Numbered from the stretch's first letter, positions 1-8,485 are shown. The stretch: 64,000 nt of DNA from Ectopseudomonas mendocina (GCF_016008875.1 NZ_JADTQG010000008.1:1-64000), one strand, 5' to 3'. The notes: generated from the sequence alone by a model not told the origin. A program made the numbers and translations.

Positions 1-40
1 ACCTGTCGCACTTATCAGGCGATTCGCCATATCAGCTGCG

Positions 41-90
41 GTGTAACCCACCGCCGGCGCAACGCGATCTACCGCCTGGTGGGTTACGCG
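41..90. repeat. Imperfect inverted repeat, REP-like
   Basis: TGTAACCCACC near 41 pairs with GGTGGGTTACGC near 90 around a GC-rich loop. Hairpins of this kind recur between genes throughout the window. Nothing else is recognisable in the first 149 bases. Confidence 0.5.
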
Positions 91-149
91 ACGCTACCTG
101 CGCGGCGCCTGTGCGATTTGCCATGAGCGTCGCTAACCCACCCTACGGG

Positions 150-731
150 TCATTCGGCGTCGGGTTCGGCCCACTCACAGAAGCAGCCCACCGCCAGGGT
201 GTTGCTGGCATCCACCTTGCGCCCGGCTGCCAGCGCTTCGAGTATGGGTTCGATGAAGCTGTTACTCGAGTTGCACACCAGGCCTTCGCTGTAAGGGCCG
301 AAGTAGGCCAGTCGGCCCTGCCTGTCCCAAATCGCCACGGCGGGGCTGGCCGGCAGGTTGGTGCTGCCGGGCAGTTCACCCAAGGGCTGCAGCGCGGCCA
401 GTTCGGCGGGTAGGCGGCCCTGGCTACCGGGCTTCTGTACGACATGGAACTGCACGCCTTGCGGCGCATAGTGTTCGATCAGCTCGGCGAGATGCTGCTG
501 GTTACCGACGTTGCACGGGCAGGCTGGGTCCCAGAAGTGCACCAGGCGGATCGTGCCGGAGCCGCTCAGTTCGGCGGGCAGCTGCAGCTCGGCGCCGGAG
601 AACACCGCCGTGCGTTCGTCGAAGGTGCGCAGGTAGCGCGTTTCGAACCAGCGGTAGGCCAGCGCCAGACCGACCAGCGAGGCCAGGGTGAGCAGGGCGA
701 TGAGCAGGTTCTTGCGGGACGGGCAGGGCAT
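150..731 (-). CDS. Thioredoxin-like DUF6436 family protein, membrane anchored
   Basis: This 193-residue protein has an N-terminal hydrophobic segment (about residues 10-27, LLIALLTLASLVGLALAYRW) that should anchor it in the inner membrane with its body in the periplasm. The body reads as a thioredoxin fold: a beta strand runs into HFWDPACPCN, where the two cysteines are spaced C-x-C instead of the usual C-x-x-C. Later strands (AVAIWDRQGRLAYFGPYSEG) fit the thioredoxin core. I chose the ATG at 731 because the hydrophobic anchor then follows directly; the frame is open further upstream without a signal. DUF6436 proteins have no assigned reaction as far as I know. A redox or disulfide role is inferred from the fold only. 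Confidence 0.75.
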   Translation of the reverse strand: MPCPSRKNLLIALLTLASLVGLALAYRWFETRYLRTFDERTAVFSGAELQLPAELSGSGTIRLVHFWDPACPCNVGNQQHLAELIEHYAPQGVQFHVVQKPGSQGRLPAELAALQPLGELPGSTNLPASPAVAIWDRQGRLAYFGPYSEGLVCNSSNSFIEPILEALAAGRKVDASNTLAVGCFCEWAEPDAE

Positions 732-854
732 GATCGGGCCAGGCGAAAAAGGGCGTGTAGCTTGCCACGATGCGCCTGGCAGCTGAATATCGCAGCATTC
801 GAGGAGTTGTCGCGGGGATCGCCCAACATTCGCCCGCAATTGATGGAAAGCCTT

Positions 855-1796
855 ATGTCAGAGCCGTTTCAGCCCGATCAACTACGCCCTCTGCTGCGAC
901 CCTTGGCCGCAGCACGCCTGGATTTGCCCGCACTGCAGGCCTATCGCAGTTTCTACGGTTTCGACCTGGCTGCGCGCTTTGCCGGTCTGGACAACCGCCT
1001 CGGCAGCTTCAATGCCGCCGGCTACCAGATCGCCGTGCAGCTGTGGGCGCCAGCCGAGCCGCAGGGCACCCTGTTGTTGCTGCATGGCTATTACGACCAT
1101 ATGGGCCTGTATCGGCACGTGGTCGACTGGGCGCTGAGCATGAATTTCGCCGTGCTTGCCTGCGACCTTCCGGGGCATGGACTGTCCAGCGGTGCACGCG
1201 CCAGCATTAGTGACTTCGCCGAATATCAGCAGGTTCTCAGTGGCCTGTTCGAGCAGGCCGGCGAGCTCGGGCTGCCACAACCCTGGCATCTGTGTGGCCA
1301 GAGCACGGGCGGGGCGATCCTGCTGGATTATCTGCTCGCCGATGGCAAACGGCCGGAGCTGGGGCAGAGCATCCTCCTCGCGCCGCTGGTGCGGCCGCGT
1401 GCCTGGGGCTGGTCGAAGCTCAGCTATCGCCTGCTCAGCCCTTTCGTGCGCGAGATCCCGCGGCGCTTCAGCGACAACTCCAGCGACGCCACCTTCATCG
1501 ATTTCGTGCACAACCTCGACCCGCTGCAGCCGCGCAGCCTGCCGACCTCCTGGGTCGGTGCGTTGGCTCAGTGGGTGCCGAAGATCGAGGCGGCCGGGCG
1601 CAGTGAACACAGCCCGCTGATCATTCAGGGTGAGGCGGATATGACGGTGGACTGGCGCTATAACCTCGAGGTCCTGCAGGACAAGTTCCGCCAGCCCGAG
1701 GTTCTGCGCCTGACCGAGGCGCGCCATCATCTGGCCAATGAGAACGAGGCGCTGCGGCGGCGTTACTTCGATTTCCTGCGCGAGCGACTGGCGTGA
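855..1796 (+). CDS. Alpha/beta hydrolase, monoacylglycerol-lipase-like (serine aminopeptidase S33 type)
   Basis: A 313-residue soluble hydrolase. The oxyanion-hole motif LLLHGYYDHMG lies near residues 74-84 and the nucleophile elbow GQSTGG places the catalytic serine at about residue 150. A late QGEADMTVDW acid and the histidine in ARHHLANE complete a likely Ser-Asp-His triad. The lid-type architecture and length match the Hydrolase_4 family that includes monoglyceride lipases and lysophospholipases, so the substrate is probably an acylglycerol or lysophospholipid (family inference). The ATG at 855 is preferred to the one at 843 because GGAAAG lies just upstream of it. The gene is divergent from the thioredoxin-like gene and seems monocistronic. 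Confidence 0.85.
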   Translation: MSEPFQPDQLRPLLRPLAAARLDLPALQAYRSFYGFDLAARFAGLDNRLGSFNAAGYQIAVQLWAPAEPQGTLLLLHGYYDHMGLYRHVVDWALSMNFAVLACDLPGHGLSSGARASISDFAEYQQVLSGLFEQAGELGLPQPWHLCGQSTGGAILLDYLLADGKRPELGQSILLAPLVRPRAWGWSKLSYRLLSPFVREIPRRFSDNSSDATFIDFVHNLDPLQPRSLPTSWVGALAQWVPKIEAAGRSEHSPLIIQGEADMTVDWRYNLEVLQDKFRQPEVLRLTEARHHLANENEALRRRYFDFLRERLA

Positions 1797-1812
1797 TTCC
1801 CTGCGGCCTCAG

Positions 1813-1884
1813 GTAGGAGCGGATTTATCCGCGATGGACGTTAGTGCCGGAACTGCAAGAATCGCGAATAAATTCGCTCCTACA
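1813..1884. repeat. Hairpin repeat, GTAGGAGCG family
   Basis: GTAGGAGCGGATTTATCCGCGA at the left end pairs with TCGCGAATAAATTCGCTCCTAC at the right, around a loop of about 30 bases. A near-identical copy begins 134 bases downstream. Confidence 0.75.
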
Positions 1885-1946
1885 AGGGGGCGTCGCATTT
1901 CAGCTCCTGCGGCGAAGGCTCCGTGGTCATGTGCTGCCAGATAAAG

Positions 1947-2018
1947 GTAGGAGCGGATTTATCCGCGATGGGCATTAGCGCCGGAACCGCAAGAATCGCG
2001 AATGAATTCGCGCCTACA
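1947..2018. repeat. Hairpin repeat, GTAGGAGCG family, second copy
   Basis: Near copy of the element at 1813-1884 in the same orientation, with a few substitutions (for example AATGAATTCGCGCCTAC in the right arm). The two copies fill the gap between the convergent hydrolase and DUF2059 genes. Confidence 0.75.
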
Positions 2019-2041
2019 TGAGGGCCCCACTCACGCTGGCT

Positions 2042-2809
2042 TCAGATGCCCTGGGGCGCGGGCTCCAGCTCGTTGGTGCTCATGCCCACGGCCAGGCCGG
2101 CGCGCAGCGACTGCAGGGCGGCCTGGTAATAGGCCTTGCCGGCGTCGGACTGAGCGAATTCGACGAATTGCTCCAGCTCCGGGTCGCTCAGCTCGCGATA
2201 GACATGCAGCAGGGTGTTGTCGAGATCCTGCTCGATCTGCGCCATCAGGCGCTCGCGCTGGCCATTGAGCAGCCCCTGGGCCTGGCCTCCGCCAAGCAGG
2301 CCGGGAATCATCTGGCTGAGGCTGTCGGCCGCCACGCCGGCCAGTGCCAGGCTGACCTCGGCGCCAGCCTCCTTGGCGGGAATGGCCTGGGCCAGGTGAC
2401 GAATCAGCAGGCGACGGGTGGCGTCGGCGTCGGTGCGCGGCAGGCCGTTGGCGTACTTCGCCAACTGATCGCTGCGGGTAGCCAGCGTCTCGGCGGCGAC
2501 GATCTTGCGACCCAGCGCAGATTCGAAAAAGGCCAGCGCCGGCTGCGGGTCGGCCAGCTCCACGCGTAGGCTATTCTGCGCGCGCTGATCGATGGCGGCA
2601 GCGGCGAAGCGGCGGTTGCTGTTATCCACCAGCGCCTGGAACACCGCCGGTGGCAGTGTGCTGCGGTAGCGCTGCTGGGCGGCGTCGAGTGCCTGGTTGA
2701 AATGTTCGCGCTGTTGCGGCCAGCCCGCAGCCTGGTACAGGCGCAGGTGATCGTCGGCCAGGGCCGGCCAGCTCAGGCCAATCAGCAACAGGGCAAACAG
2801 AACGCGCAT
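2042..2809 (-). CDS. DUF2059 family exported protein
   Basis: A 255-residue protein with a clear Sec signal peptide (MRVLFALLLIGLSWPALA, cleavage about residue 18), so it is predicted to be periplasmic. The mature part is all-helical in character. It ends with the segment LSDPELEQFVEFAQSDAGKAYYQA, typical of DUF2059, where a helical hairpin is followed by a conserved F-x-x-S-x-x-G-x-x-Y pattern. No catalytic motif is visible and the family has no assigned reaction. An SD-like AAGGAGTT lies just upstream of the start. Confidence 0.8.
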   Translation of the reverse strand: MRVLFALLLIGLSWPALADDHLRLYQAAGWPQQREHFNQALDAAQQRYRSTLPPAVFQALVDNSNRRFAAAAIDQRAQNSLRVELADPQPALAFFESALGRKIVAAETLATRSDQLAKYANGLPRTDADATRRLLIRHLAQAIPAKEAGAEVSLALAGVAADSLSQMIPGLLGGGQAQGLLNGQRERLMAQIEQDLDNTLLHVYRELSDPELEQFVEFAQSDAGKAYYQAALQSLRAGLAVGMSTNELEPAPQGI

Positions 2810-2931
2810 CGAGAACTCCTTGGCAAACTTTCCCAGCCGGCCGCAGGCTGCTGCGGCCGGTTATTTTCGGTGGCTGACAGGGGCTTGTCGAGCTATGTCT
2901 AGCGGCCATCCGGCGCTGTACAATCGCCGCC

Positions 2932-3555
2932 ATGACCGAACCCTGCCAGCAAGACATCTTTTCTAACCTTATAGACGACCTCGCCAGCCAGGGCTGGTCG
3001 CAACGGGCGTTGTTCGCCCCTGAGATTCTGACCCGCGAACTGGCCAGCGAGTGCCGTAAGCGTGAGCGCAGTGGTGAGCTGAGCGCGGCCAGTGTTGGCC
3101 GTGGCAGCGCCCAGCAGGTGCAGGAAGGCATTCGCGGGGATCGTATCCAGTGGCTGGAGCCAGGCGAGAGCGAGGCCTGTGACCACTATATGCAGTTGAT
3201 GGACGACCTGCGCCAGACGCTGAATCAGGAGCTGTTTCTCGGGCTCGAGGATTTCGAGTGCCATTTTGCCTGCTACGAGCCGGGCGCTTTCTATCTGCGC
3301 CATCTCGACCGCTTCCGTGACGATGATCGGCGCACGGTCTCGGCGGTGCTGTACCTGAACGACAACTGGCAGGCTGAACAGGGCGGCGCGCTGCGCCTGT
3401 ACCTGAGTGACGGGCGCGAGCATGACGTGCTGCCGCAGGCGGGCACCCTGGCGCTGTTTCTTTCCGGAGAGATGCCCCATGAGGTGCTGCCCGCCACCCG
3501 CGAGCGGCTGTCGCTGACAGGCTGGTTCCGGCGCCGCGGCACGGACGTGCTCTGA
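2932..3555 (+). CDS. 2OG-Fe(II) oxygenase, prolyl-4-hydroxylase-like
   Basis: A 207-residue cytoplasmic protein with the jelly-roll signature of Fe(II)/2-oxoglutarate dioxygenases. The HxD pair is in YLRHLDRF (about residues 122-129), and a distal His followed by an Arg is in MPHEVLPATRERLSLTGWFRR. The Arg is expected to bind the 2-oxoglutarate carboxylate. Between them, RRTVSAVLYLNDNW and GGALRLYL are the usual beta-strand landmarks of the P4Hc domain. The substrate is unknown; relatives hydroxylate proline or other side chains. The DUF523 gene follows after 16 bases in the same direction, so the two are probably co-transcribed. Confidence 0.85.
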   Translation: MTEPCQQDIFSNLIDDLASQGWSQRALFAPEILTRELASECRKRERSGELSAASVGRGSAQQVQEGIRGDRIQWLEPGESEACDHYMQLMDDLRQTLNQELFLGLEDFECHFACYEPGAFYLRHLDRFRDDDRRTVSAVLYLNDNWQAEQGGALRLYLSDGREHDVLPQAGTLALFLSGEMPHEVLPATRERLSLTGWFRRRGTDVL

Positions 3556-3571
3556 GCGAGGGAGGGAGTCG

Positions 3572-4063
3572 ATGCACAAGATACTGGTCAGCCGCTGCCT
3601 GCTCGGGCACCGGGTGCGCTACGACGGTGGCGCCCATGGCCCCTTCGATCTGCTCCAGCAATGGCTGGACCAGGGCCGGGTGGTAGCGCTGTGCCCGGAG
3701 GTGGCAGGTGGTCTGCCGACGCCGCGTGCGCCCGCGGAGATCCAGGGCGGCCAGGGCGGCGCGGTGCTGGACGGGTGCCTGCCGGTGCTGACCATCGACG
3801 GTGAAGACGTTACCGCCGCCTTTGTCGACGGCGCCGAGCAGGCGCTGGCCTTGGTGCGCGAGCATGGCATCCAGCTGGCCCTGCTCAAGGCGCGCAGCCC
3901 ATCGTGCGGCAATCTGGAGAACTACGACGGCAGCTTCAGTGGCGTGCGGGTGCCGGGCGAAGGCGTCACCGCGGCCTTGTTGAAGCGAGCCGGGATCAGG
4001 GTGTTCAACGAAACGCAGCTCGGTGATGCGGCTGCCGAGCTGGCGCGGTTGGAGCAGGCTTGA
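3572..4063 (+). CDS. DUF523 domain protein
   Basis: A 163-residue protein with the full set of DUF523 motifs: KILVSRCLLGHRVRYDGG at the N-terminus, ALCPEVAGGLPTPR near residue 46, and LLKARSPSCG near residue 108. The conserved cysteines in these three motifs suggest metal binding or redox chemistry, but no reaction is established for the family. It starts 16 bases after the oxygenase stop, with GAGGGAG as ribosome binding site. Conservation of the motifs makes the gene call firm and the function open. Confidence 0.85.
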   Translation: MHKILVSRCLLGHRVRYDGGAHGPFDLLQQWLDQGRVVALCPEVAGGLPTPRAPAEIQGGQGGAVLDGCLPVLTIDGEDVTAAFVDGAEQALALVREHGIQLALLKARSPSCGNLENYDGSFSGVRVPGEGVTAALLKRAGIRVFNETQLGDAAAELARLEQA

Positions 4064-4180
4064 TGTAGCCCGGATGCAATCCGGGGCATGAAACTGTCGC
4101 GGCCTTTAGCCGGTGCGCACGGCGCACCCTAGGATTACGAAGGCTGCGCCAGTGCCGGGCGAGGGCGTCACCGTGGCCTT

Positions 4181-4235
4181 GTAGGAGCGAGCTCTGCTCG
4201 CGAACAGGTGCTTCGCGAGCAGAGCTCGCTCCTAC
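4181..4235. repeat. Near-perfect hairpin, GTAGGAGCG family
   Basis: The left arm GTAGGAGCGAGCTCTGCTCG and its reverse complement CGAGCAGAGCTCGCTCCTAC flank a short loop (CGAACAGGTGCTTCG). It lies downstream of the DUF523 gene. A remnant GTAGCCCGGATGCAATCCGGG hairpin sits just before it at about 4065-4086. Confidence 0.75.
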
Positions 4236-4264
4236 AATTGCCCGCCGACAAATCGCGGGCAAAG

Positions 4265-4292
4265 AAAAAGGGAGGCCGAGGCCTCCCTTTTT
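4265..4292. terminator. Bidirectional rho-independent terminator
   Basis: GGGAGGCC and GGCCTCCC pair around a 2-base GA loop, flanked by an A tract on the left and TTTTT on the right. It can therefore terminate both the DUF523 transcript (plus) and the serA transcript (minus). Confidence 0.85.
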
Positions 4293-4431
4293 CATTTCTA
4301 CATACCACCGGGGCTCGCGAGCTAGAGCGAGACAAGGCGGGAGCGACCGCGGAGAGCGGAGTTTACGTCAGTAAATGAGCATCTCCGAGGTCGTTCCCAA
4401 CGCCGTATCGCCGACGCGCAGCAGCTCCGGC

Positions 4432-5661
4432 TTAGAACAGCACGCGGCTGCGGATCGTGCCGTTGACCTGCTGCAGTTTCTCCAGCGCCAGGTCGGAGTA
4501 GTCGGCGTCGACGTCGATCACCACGTAGCCGACCTTGTCGTTGGTCTGCAGGAACTGGCCGGAGATGTTGATGCCGTTGTCGGCGAACACCTTGTTGATC
4601 TCGCTCATCACGCCCGGCACGTTTTCGTGGATGTGCAGCAGGCGGTGCTTGCCAGGGTGCGCCGGCAGGGCGACTTCCGGGAAGTTGACCGAGGACACGG
4701 AGGTACCGTTGTCGCTGTACTTGACCAGCTTCTCGGCGACTTCCAGGCCGATGTTGGCCTGCGCTTCGGCGGTGGAACCACCGATGTGCGGGGTCAGGAT
4801 CACGCGATCCAGGCCACGCAGCGGGCTCTCGAACTCCTCGTCGTTGGACTTGGGCTCGACCGGGAATACGTCAATGGCCGCGCCGATCAGGTGCTCGTCC
4901 TTGATCGCCTGAGCCAGGTGGTCCAGCTCGACCACGGTGCCGCGTGCGGCGTTGATCAGGATGCCGCCCTTCTTCATGGCGCGGATTTCCTTCTCGCCGA
5001 TCATCCACTGGGTGGACGGCAGCTCCGGTACGTGCAGCGAGACGATGTCGCACAGGCCCAGCAGCTCGTACAGGTCGCCGATCTGCGTGGCGTTACCCAG
5101 CGGCAGCTTGGTCACGGTGTCGTAGAAGAACACCTGCATGCCCATGGCTTCGGCCAGTACCGAGAGCTGGGTGCCGATGGAGCCGTAGCCGATGATGCCC
5201 AGCTTCTTGCCGCGGATCTCGAAGGAGTTGGCCGCCGACTTGATCCAGCCACCGCGGTGGCAGGAGGCGTTCTTCTCGGGAATGCCGCGCAGCAGCAGGA
5301 TGGCCTGGGCCAGTACCAGTTCGGCTACCGAACGGGTGTTGGAGTAGGGCGCGTTGAACACGGCGATACCGCGCTCGCGGGCGGCGTCCAGGTCGACCTG
5401 GTTGGTGCCGATGCAGAAGCAGCCGACGGCGACCAATTTCTTCGCGCAATCGAAGACCTCGGCGGTCAGCTGGGTGCGCGAGCGGATGCCGATGAAGTGC
5501 GCGTCGGCGATCTTCTCTTTCAGCTCTTCACCTGACAGCGCGGTCTTGAGGTACTCGATGTTGCTGTAGCCGGCGGCCTTCAGCGTGTCTACGGCATTCT
5601 GGTGGACGCCTTCGAGAAGAAGGAACTTGATCTTGCTCTTGTCGAGAGAGGTCTTGCTCAT
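4432..5661 (-). CDS. serA: D-3-phosphoglycerate dehydrogenase
   Basis: A 409-residue enzyme of the usual SerA length. It oxidises 3-phosphoglycerate to 3-phosphohydroxypyruvate, the first step of serine synthesis, using NAD. The Rossmann motif GYGSIGTQ lies in the middle, followed by the NAARGTVVE and TPHIGGST signatures of the D-isomer 2-hydroxyacid dehydrogenases. A C-terminal ACT domain (HIHENVPGVMSEINKVFADN onward) suggests serine feedback inhibition. The gene is divergent from the FAD-linked D-2-hydroxyglutarate dehydrogenase at 5843. This arrangement makes biochemical sense, because SerA can also reduce 2-oxoglutarate to D-2-hydroxyglutarate and the neighbour would reoxidise it. Confidence 0.97.
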   Translation of the reverse strand: MSKTSLDKSKIKFLLLEGVHQNAVDTLKAAGYSNIEYLKTALSGEELKEKIADAHFIGIRSRTQLTAEVFDCAKKLVAVGCFCIGTNQVDLDAARERGIAVFNAPYSNTRSVAELVLAQAILLLRGIPEKNASCHRGGWIKSAANSFEIRGKKLGIIGYGSIGTQLSVLAEAMGMQVFFYDTVTKLPLGNATQIGDLYELLGLCDIVSLHVPELPSTQWMIGEKEIRAMKKGGILINAARGTVVELDHLAQAIKDEHLIGAAIDVFPVEPKSNDEEFESPLRGLDRVILTPHIGGSTAEAQANIGLEVAEKLVKYSDNGTSVSSVNFPEVALPAHPGKHRLLHIHENVPGVMSEINKVFADNGINISGQFLQTNDKVGYVVIDVDADYSDLALEKLQQVNGTIRSRVLF

Positions 5662-5842
5662 CGGAGTACCTGTTGTCCCAGGGGTGTTTTCAGGGAAGGG
5701 CCGAGAAACTCAGCCAGCGCCCGCAGATCGCTGCATGGCTCGATTCACGGGGTGCGTATGCTAGCATGTTCGCCTTTTTCAATGCTCGGTTGCGACCTGA
5801 ATGGTTCTCAGGGCGACCATGAATCCTTTGAGAGTTCCGTAG

Positions 5843-7234
5843 ATGACCACCCCCGCCCAGATCGAAGAGCTGAAGACCCTGGTTGAGCCCGGCAAGGTGC
5901 TGACCGATGCCGATTCCCTGGAAACCTACGGCAAGGACTGGACCAAGCAGTTCGCTCCGGCACCTTCGGCCATCGTCTTCCCCAAGACCACCGAGCAGGT
6001 GCAGGCCATCGTGCGCTGGGCCAATCAGCACAAGATCGCGCTGGTGCCGTCGGGCGGTCGCACCGGCCTGTCCGCCGCTGCGGTGGCGGCCAATGGCGAG
6101 GTGGTGGTGTCGTTCGACTACATGAACCGCATCGTCGAATTCAACGAATACGACCGCACCGTGGTCTGCCAGCCGGGCGTGGTGACCAAGCAGCTGCAGA
6201 TGTTCGCCGAAGAGAAGGGCCTTTATTACCCGGTGGATTTCGCTTCAAGCGGTTCCAGTCAGATTGGCGGCAACATCGGCACCAATGCCGGCGGAATCAA
6301 GGTGATTCGCTATGGCATGACCCGCAACTGGGTCGCCGGCCTGAAGGTGGTCACCGGCACCGGCGAGCTGCTGGAGCTGAACCGCGATCTGATCAAGAAC
6401 GCCACCGGCTATGACCTGCGTCAGCTGTTCATCGGCGCCGAAGGCACGCTGGGCTTCGTCGTCGAGGCCACCATGCGCCTGGAGCGCGCGCCGAAGAACC
6501 TCACCGCGATGGTGCTCGGCACGCCGGATTTCGATTCGATCATGCCGGTGCTGCACGCCTTCCAGGGCAAGCTCGACTTGACCGCCTTCGAATTCTTCTC
6601 CGACCGCTGCCTGGAAAAGATCCTCGGCCGTGGCGACGTGCCGGCACCGTTCGAGAGCCGCACGCCGTTCTACGCCCTGCTGGAGTTCGAGGCGCTGAAC
6701 GAAGACGTGGCCAACGAAGCCTTGGCGACCTTCGAGCACTGCGTCGAGCAGGGCTGGGTGCTCGATGGCGTGATGAGCCAGAGCCAGCAGCAGCTGGAAA
6801 ACCTGTGGAAGCTGCGCGAGTACATCTCCGAGACCATCAGCCACTGGACGCCCTACAAGAACGACATCTCCGTGACCGTCGGCCAAGTGCCGGCCTTCCT
6901 CAAGGACATCGACGACATCGTTTCGGCCAACTACCCGGATTTCGACGTGCTCTGGTACGGCCACATCGGTGACGGCAACCTGCACCTGAACATCCTCAAG
7001 CCCGAGAGCCTGGCCAAGGAGGATTTCTTCTCCAAGTGCGCGGTGGTCAACAAGTGGGTGTTCGAGATCGTCGAGAAATACAACGGCTCGATCAGCGCCG
7101 AGCACGGCGTTGGCATGACCAAGCGCGACTACCTGCAATACAGCCGCTCGCCAGCCGAGATCGCCTATATGAAGGCGATCAAGGCGGTGTTCGATCCCAA
7201 CGGCATCATGAACCCCGGCAAGATCTTTAACTAA
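5843..7234 (+). CDS. FAD-linked D-2-hydroxyglutarate dehydrogenase
   Basis: A 463-residue flavoprotein of the GlcD/D2HGDH family. The N-terminal PCMH FAD-binding domain shows PSGGRTGLSAAAV and GSSQIGGNIGTNAGGIKVIRYG. The C-terminal FAD-oxidase domain has the metal-binding HIGDGNLHLNI and the terminal SAEHGVGMTKRDYL. The family oxidises D-2-hydroxyacids and passes electrons to ETF or quinones. In P. stutzeri an enzyme in this context removes D-2-hydroxyglutarate made by SerA and so drives serine synthesis (established knowledge). I infer the same role here from the shared divergent promoter region. D-lactate or glycolate would be the alternative substrates. Confidence 0.88.
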   Translation: MTTPAQIEELKTLVEPGKVLTDADSLETYGKDWTKQFAPAPSAIVFPKTTEQVQAIVRWANQHKIALVPSGGRTGLSAAAVAANGEVVVSFDYMNRIVEFNEYDRTVVCQPGVVTKQLQMFAEEKGLYYPVDFASSGSSQIGGNIGTNAGGIKVIRYGMTRNWVAGLKVVTGTGELLELNRDLIKNATGYDLRQLFIGAEGTLGFVVEATMRLERAPKNLTAMVLGTPDFDSIMPVLHAFQGKLDLTAFEFFSDRCLEKILGRGDVPAPFESRTPFYALLEFEALNEDVANEALATFEHCVEQGWVLDGVMSQSQQQLENLWKLREYISETISHWTPYKNDISVTVGQVPAFLKDIDDIVSANYPDFDVLWYGHIGDGNLHLNILKPESLAKEDFFSKCAVVNKWVFEIVEKYNGSISAEHGVGMTKRDYLQYSRSPAEIAYMKAIKAVFDPNGIMNPGKIFN

Positions 7235-7307
7235 TAGGGCTGCGCCGGCATAAGGGGTAGCAAGCTGGAGCTGTATGAACCGCTCCAGCCAACCCCTGGG
7301 GCCCTTG

Positions 7308-7432
7308 GTGGGAGCGGACTTGTCCGCGAAGCTTTTGCTCTTTGAAGCCTGCCTGGCGGTTTCCCTGTGAAATTGCCGACATGCTCACCTGATCGATCCC
7401 GGCCATTCATTCGCGGACAAGTCCGCTCCCAC
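7308..7432. repeat. Long-armed inverted repeat filling the gap before the FAH gene
   Basis: The left arm starts GTGGGAGCGGACTTGTCCGC at 7308 and the right arm ends with its reverse complement at 7432, about 23 matched bases around a 79-base centre. It occupies most of the 337-base gap between 7235 and 7571. Nothing else is recognisable in that gap apart from a ribosome binding site AGGAG at 7561. Confidence 0.7.
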
Positions 7433-7571
7433 AGGTGGGGCTGTGCCCGGCGCGACACCGCGCAGCATTCAGGCTTCGCTAAGCGCTAACTCCGGCAGCA
7501 TCTTTCGTATTAAGGTACGGCTCCGGCCACAAGCCGCGATGCCCACAATACGAACAACACAGGAGTCGGTG

Positions 7572-8237
7572 ATGAGCTATCAGCACCAGTACGTCGACGG
7601 TACCACCGTCCACTTCCCGCTCGGCAAGGTCGTCTGCATCGGCCGCAACTACGCCGAGCACGCCAAGGAACTGAACAACCCGGTGCCCAGCGAGCCGTTG
7701 CTGTTCATCAAGCCGGGCTCCTGCGTGGTGCCGCTCGATAGCGGTTTCAGCATTCCCGATGATCGCGGCTCGGTGCACTACGAGGCGGAGATCGCCGTGC
7801 TGATCGGCAAGCCACTGTCATCGAGGCCCGATGCCGAGGAAGTGCGCGACGCCATCAGCGGCTTCGCCCCGGCTTTGGACCTGACCCTGCGCGACGTGCA
7901 GGCCAAGCTCAAGGAGAAGGGCTACCCCTGGGAAATCGCCAAGAGTTTCGATGGTGCCTGCGTACTGGCGCCCTTCGTGCCGGGCGATGCCATCGAGGAC
8001 CTGGCCGATATCGGCATTCGCCTGGTCATCAACGGTGAGACCCGCCAGGACGGCAACAGCCGCGACATGCTCAACCCCATCATCGCCATGATCCAGCACA
8101 TGGCCGGGCATTTCGCCCTGCAGCCGGGCGACGTGATTCTCACTGGCACGCCGGTCGGCGTCGGCGCCCTGAACAAGGGCGACGAGCTGGAGCTGGAGCT
8201 GGTCGGTCACAGTCGCTTCAGCAGCCGCGTGCTGTAA
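7572..8237 (+). CDS. Fumarylacetoacetate hydrolase family protein
   Basis: A 221-residue single-domain FAH protein. The metal-binding carboxylates are visible in HYEAEIAVLIG (E-x-E) and in the central LTLRDVQAKLKEKGYPW, and the C-terminal GDVILTGTPVGVG is a family hallmark. Small FAH proteins of this type include acylpyruvate hydrolases and oxaloacetate decarboxylases (FAHD1-like), so hydrolysis of an acylpyruvate or decarboxylation of oxaloacetate is likely but not decided by sequence. I chose the ATG at 7572 because AGGAG sits 7 bases upstream and the N-terminus then matches the family. The gene stands alone. Confidence 0.85.
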   Translation: MSYQHQYVDGTTVHFPLGKVVCIGRNYAEHAKELNNPVPSEPLLFIKPGSCVVPLDSGFSIPDDRGSVHYEAEIAVLIGKPLSSRPDAEEVRDAISGFAPALDLTLRDVQAKLKEKGYPWEIAKSFDGACVLAPFVPGDAIEDLADIGIRLVINGETRQDGNSRDMLNPIIAMIQHMAGHFALQPGDVILTGTPVGVGALNKGDELELELVGHSRFSSRVL

Positions 8238-8397
8238 GCGCTAGTAGACGCGGCGGGCCTGGTACAGATCGCCCCCAGACATTGGGAGCGTCAGGCAGCC
8301 CCGCCAGAGACGACGAGGACAGCGTCTTCGTTGTCGAACCAACCTTTTCACTCTGTCTTCAGCGAGCCGGTACCGCTTGCCAGCGAGTGATGGTGGA

Positions 8398-8451
8398 TTC
8401 AGCTTGGCTTAAGCGGCGATTCAGTCTGGCTTCAGCTAGCGGCACTAATCT
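8398..8451 (+). promoter_or_regulatory. Four tandem 11-bp-phased half-sites plus -10, likely BqsR/CarR-type operator of carO
   Basis: TTCAG at 8398, TTAAG at 8409, TTCAG at 8420 and TTCAG at 8431 repeat at exactly 11-base steps, the phasing used by OmpR/PhoB-family response regulators. BqsR (CarR) of P. aeruginosa is reported to recognise TTAAG-N6-TTAAG, and carO is in its regulon. A -10-like TAATCT at 8446-8451 puts the last half-site over the -35 position, as expected for an activator. Identification of the regulator is inference. Confidence 0.65.
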
Positions 8452-8485
8452 GACCCCGTCACTTACGAACAACGAGGTTCACACC

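Noticed and set aside
4375..5535. 386-codon frame on the plus strand opposite serA
   Set aside because: It is a GC-rich codon shadow of serA; no motif, no ribosome binding site and it runs over the serA terminator side.
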